Assembly: GCF_910592395.1 (NCBI RefSeq)
Contig: NC_088325.1
Span: forward strand, 4,371,501-4,435,500
DNA: 64,000 nt
Source: Lineus longissimus
Lineage: Eukaryota > Nemertea > Pilidiophora > Heteronemertea > Lineidae
Direction of reading: 5' to 3'
Shown here: positions 63,799 to 64,000 of the stretch, one piece after another
How the letters are laid out: each line of letters starts with the position of its first letter
How positions within the stretch are numbered: the stretch's first letter is position 1
The notes under the pieces: generated by a model
The model's database searches: none
Told to the model about the DNA's origin: nothing
What the model saw: the letters and a program-made list of their open reading frames with translations, nothing else
Position numbers and translations under genes: made by a program

Positions 63799-64000
63799 GT
63801 AAGTTATAATCAGGAGCTACACCAACATAAGGCATAAGGGCACCCTAATCTAAGAACTCACGAATTAGAAACAAAGTTGATTGCAAATGACAAGGATGCA
63901 AGAATGGTTCTATTGGCGCCCATGACACTAAAACTAATTAAAGTGCTCATGTCGTGATTTATATTAAGGTGTACAAAAGTGTACCATGATTGAAGTAATG
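63799..64000. other. Intron of the second IgSF gene
   Basis: Sequence after the donor gtaagtt. No further exon before the window ends. Confidence 0.6.

Noticed and set aside
1-64000. tRNA, rRNA or CRISPR arrays
   Set aside because: Repeats seen are tandem satellites, TIRs or LTRs. No cloverleaf or rRNA words were recognised by eye, although a covariance search was not possible.

Overview
This is eukaryotic nuclear DNA from an animal, most plausibly a marine deuterostome invertebrate. Intron-rich immunoglobulin-superfamily exons in the 1-1 phase class sit among PIF/Harbinger, BEL/Pao, L2/CR1-like, RTE-like and Ty3/gypsy elements. Frequent taggcct-type words would suit an echinoderm or relative, but the species assignment is weak. 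There are no bacterial features, rRNA, tRNA or CRISPR arrays that I could support.

Layout. Positions 1-11.7 kb hold old interspersed repeats, small tandem arrays and a dead LINE end. Positions 11780-19236 (minus strand) hold a complete seven-exon receptor gene that I assembled from phase-compatible exons: signal peptide, two Ig domains, two FN3 domains, a transmembrane helix and a tail with an ITIM-like tyrosine motif. Its start codon lies 63 bp downstream of a TATA box. From 20 to 36 kb there are dead transposable elements: a LINE fragment, a foldback element with a 932-bp TIR element nested in it, a BEL/Pao element with a TSD, a cryptic satellite, a HARBI1 relic, and an L2-like LINE inserted in an RTE-like LINE. 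From 36.4 to 63.1 kb there are three copies of one Harbinger-type transposon. At 63469-63798 (plus strand) a second V-like Ig exon resembles the first Ig exon of the receptor gene, so the elements lie between two related IgSF loci.

The most striking object is a 21,010-bp LTR retroelement (39374-60383) inside the middle Harbinger copy. It has two 455-bp LTRs that look identical, a 4-bp target duplication and, in the neighbouring Harbinger copies, the matching empty site. It carries intact gag, pol with a chromodomain, and an env-like ORF. Gag and pol are linked by a canonical -1 slippery heptamer directly before the gag stop. Downstream are a 64-aa ORF and a 355-aa zinc-cluster ORF, each preceded by a good splice acceptor. 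On the opposite strand is a four-exon spliced gene of about 494 codons with its own TATA-like element. The layout recalls complex retroviruses: one LTR promoter and 5' splice donor, frameshifted Gag-Pol, spliced env and accessory messages, and an antisense gene near the 3' end. It lies on a chromodomain Ty3/gypsy backbone, a group in which env is uncommon. I know of no described family with this set of genes, but novelty is inference until searched.
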